DNA of 5,892 nt, taken from positions 1-5,892 of the forward strand of contig CAJUIH010000144.1 in assembly GCA_910586045.1 (NCBI GenBank), given 5' to 3'. The translations under genes and the position numbers were made by a program. Origin of the DNA: an uncultured Eubacterium sp. GTDB lineage: Bacteria > Bacillota > Clostridia > Lachnospirales > Lachnospiraceae. Below are positions 5,776 through 5,892 of this stretch, one piece after another (within the stretch, counting starts at the first letter, position 1; every line of letters starts with the position of its first letter). The notes under the pieces were generated by a model. That model saw only the letters and a list, made by a program, of their open reading frames with translations, did not search any database and was not told the origin of the DNA.

Positions 5776-5892
5776 TGCGTTTAAGCGTAACCTTGTTTTC
5801 TTCTTATAAATTGCACAGCGTATCCATTCTGCTTTTGGCAAATATTTCTGCATTTACATAAGGTATGTTGCAATAACTTCTGCTGCTTTTTT
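5758..5892 (-). other. Unidentified minus-strand sequence, possible 3' end of a gene beyond the window
   Basis: The terminator at 5731-5775 implies transcription coming from the right. Three minus-strand frames are open at the edge. One ends KKAAEVIATYLM at a stop at 5854-5856, and the next codon is ATG, opening a 31-residue frame (MQKYLPKAEWIRCAIYKKKT, stop at 5758-5760) that ends inside the terminator stem. The second frame stops at 5781-5783 and the third at 5804-5806. The first ending looks most protein-like, but I recognise none of them and no ribosome binding site precedes the 31-residue frame. Adjacent DNA is needed to decide. Confidence 0.25.

Overview
The window looks like chromosomal DNA of a low-to-mid GC Firmicute, most likely a gut Lachnospiraceae-type Clostridia. 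The basis is a lipoprotein-type solute-binding protein, AGGAGG-like ribosome binding sites, and an ABC-F ATPase of the Firmicute YkpA/YbiT type. The taxon is inferred, not proven.

The left 3.4 kb is one minus-strand operon for an oligopeptide/dipeptide/nickel-class (PepT family) ABC importer. Read in transcription order it holds a promoter with an overlapping inverted repeat (about 3388-3442), a family 5 solute-binding lipoprotein (1697-3355), a stem-loop between genes (1653-1686), a DppB/OppB-type permease (676-1626) and a DppC/OppC-type permease that runs off the left edge (1-663). The ATPase subunits, if present, lie beyond position 1. The lipoprotein captures the solute outside the cell and the two permeases form the membrane channel.

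The 570-base divergent intergenic region (3356-3925) is not empty. It holds the importer's promoter, a 237-base near-palindrome (3576-3812; two 70-base arms with about 86% identity around a 97-base core that folds further), and a good sigma-A promoter (TTGAAA-16-TATAAT) for the rightward gene.

The plus-strand gene at 3926-5566 is an ABC-F protein of the ribosome-associated YkpA/YbiT group. One composite ATP site is intact. All recognisable elements of the other site except Walker B are degenerate, including a His-to-Arg change in the H-loop of the second domain.

The right 326 bases (5567-5892) look like a boundary with another, minus-strand unit. They contain a rho-independent terminator (5731-5775) and the end of unidentified sequence entering from the right. 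They also contain a striking minus-strand translation start whose AGGAGG lies exactly in the loop of a GC-rich hairpin. The short reading frame from that start soon runs antisense into the end of the ABC-F gene, which suggests a truncated small gene, possibly from a mobile element.
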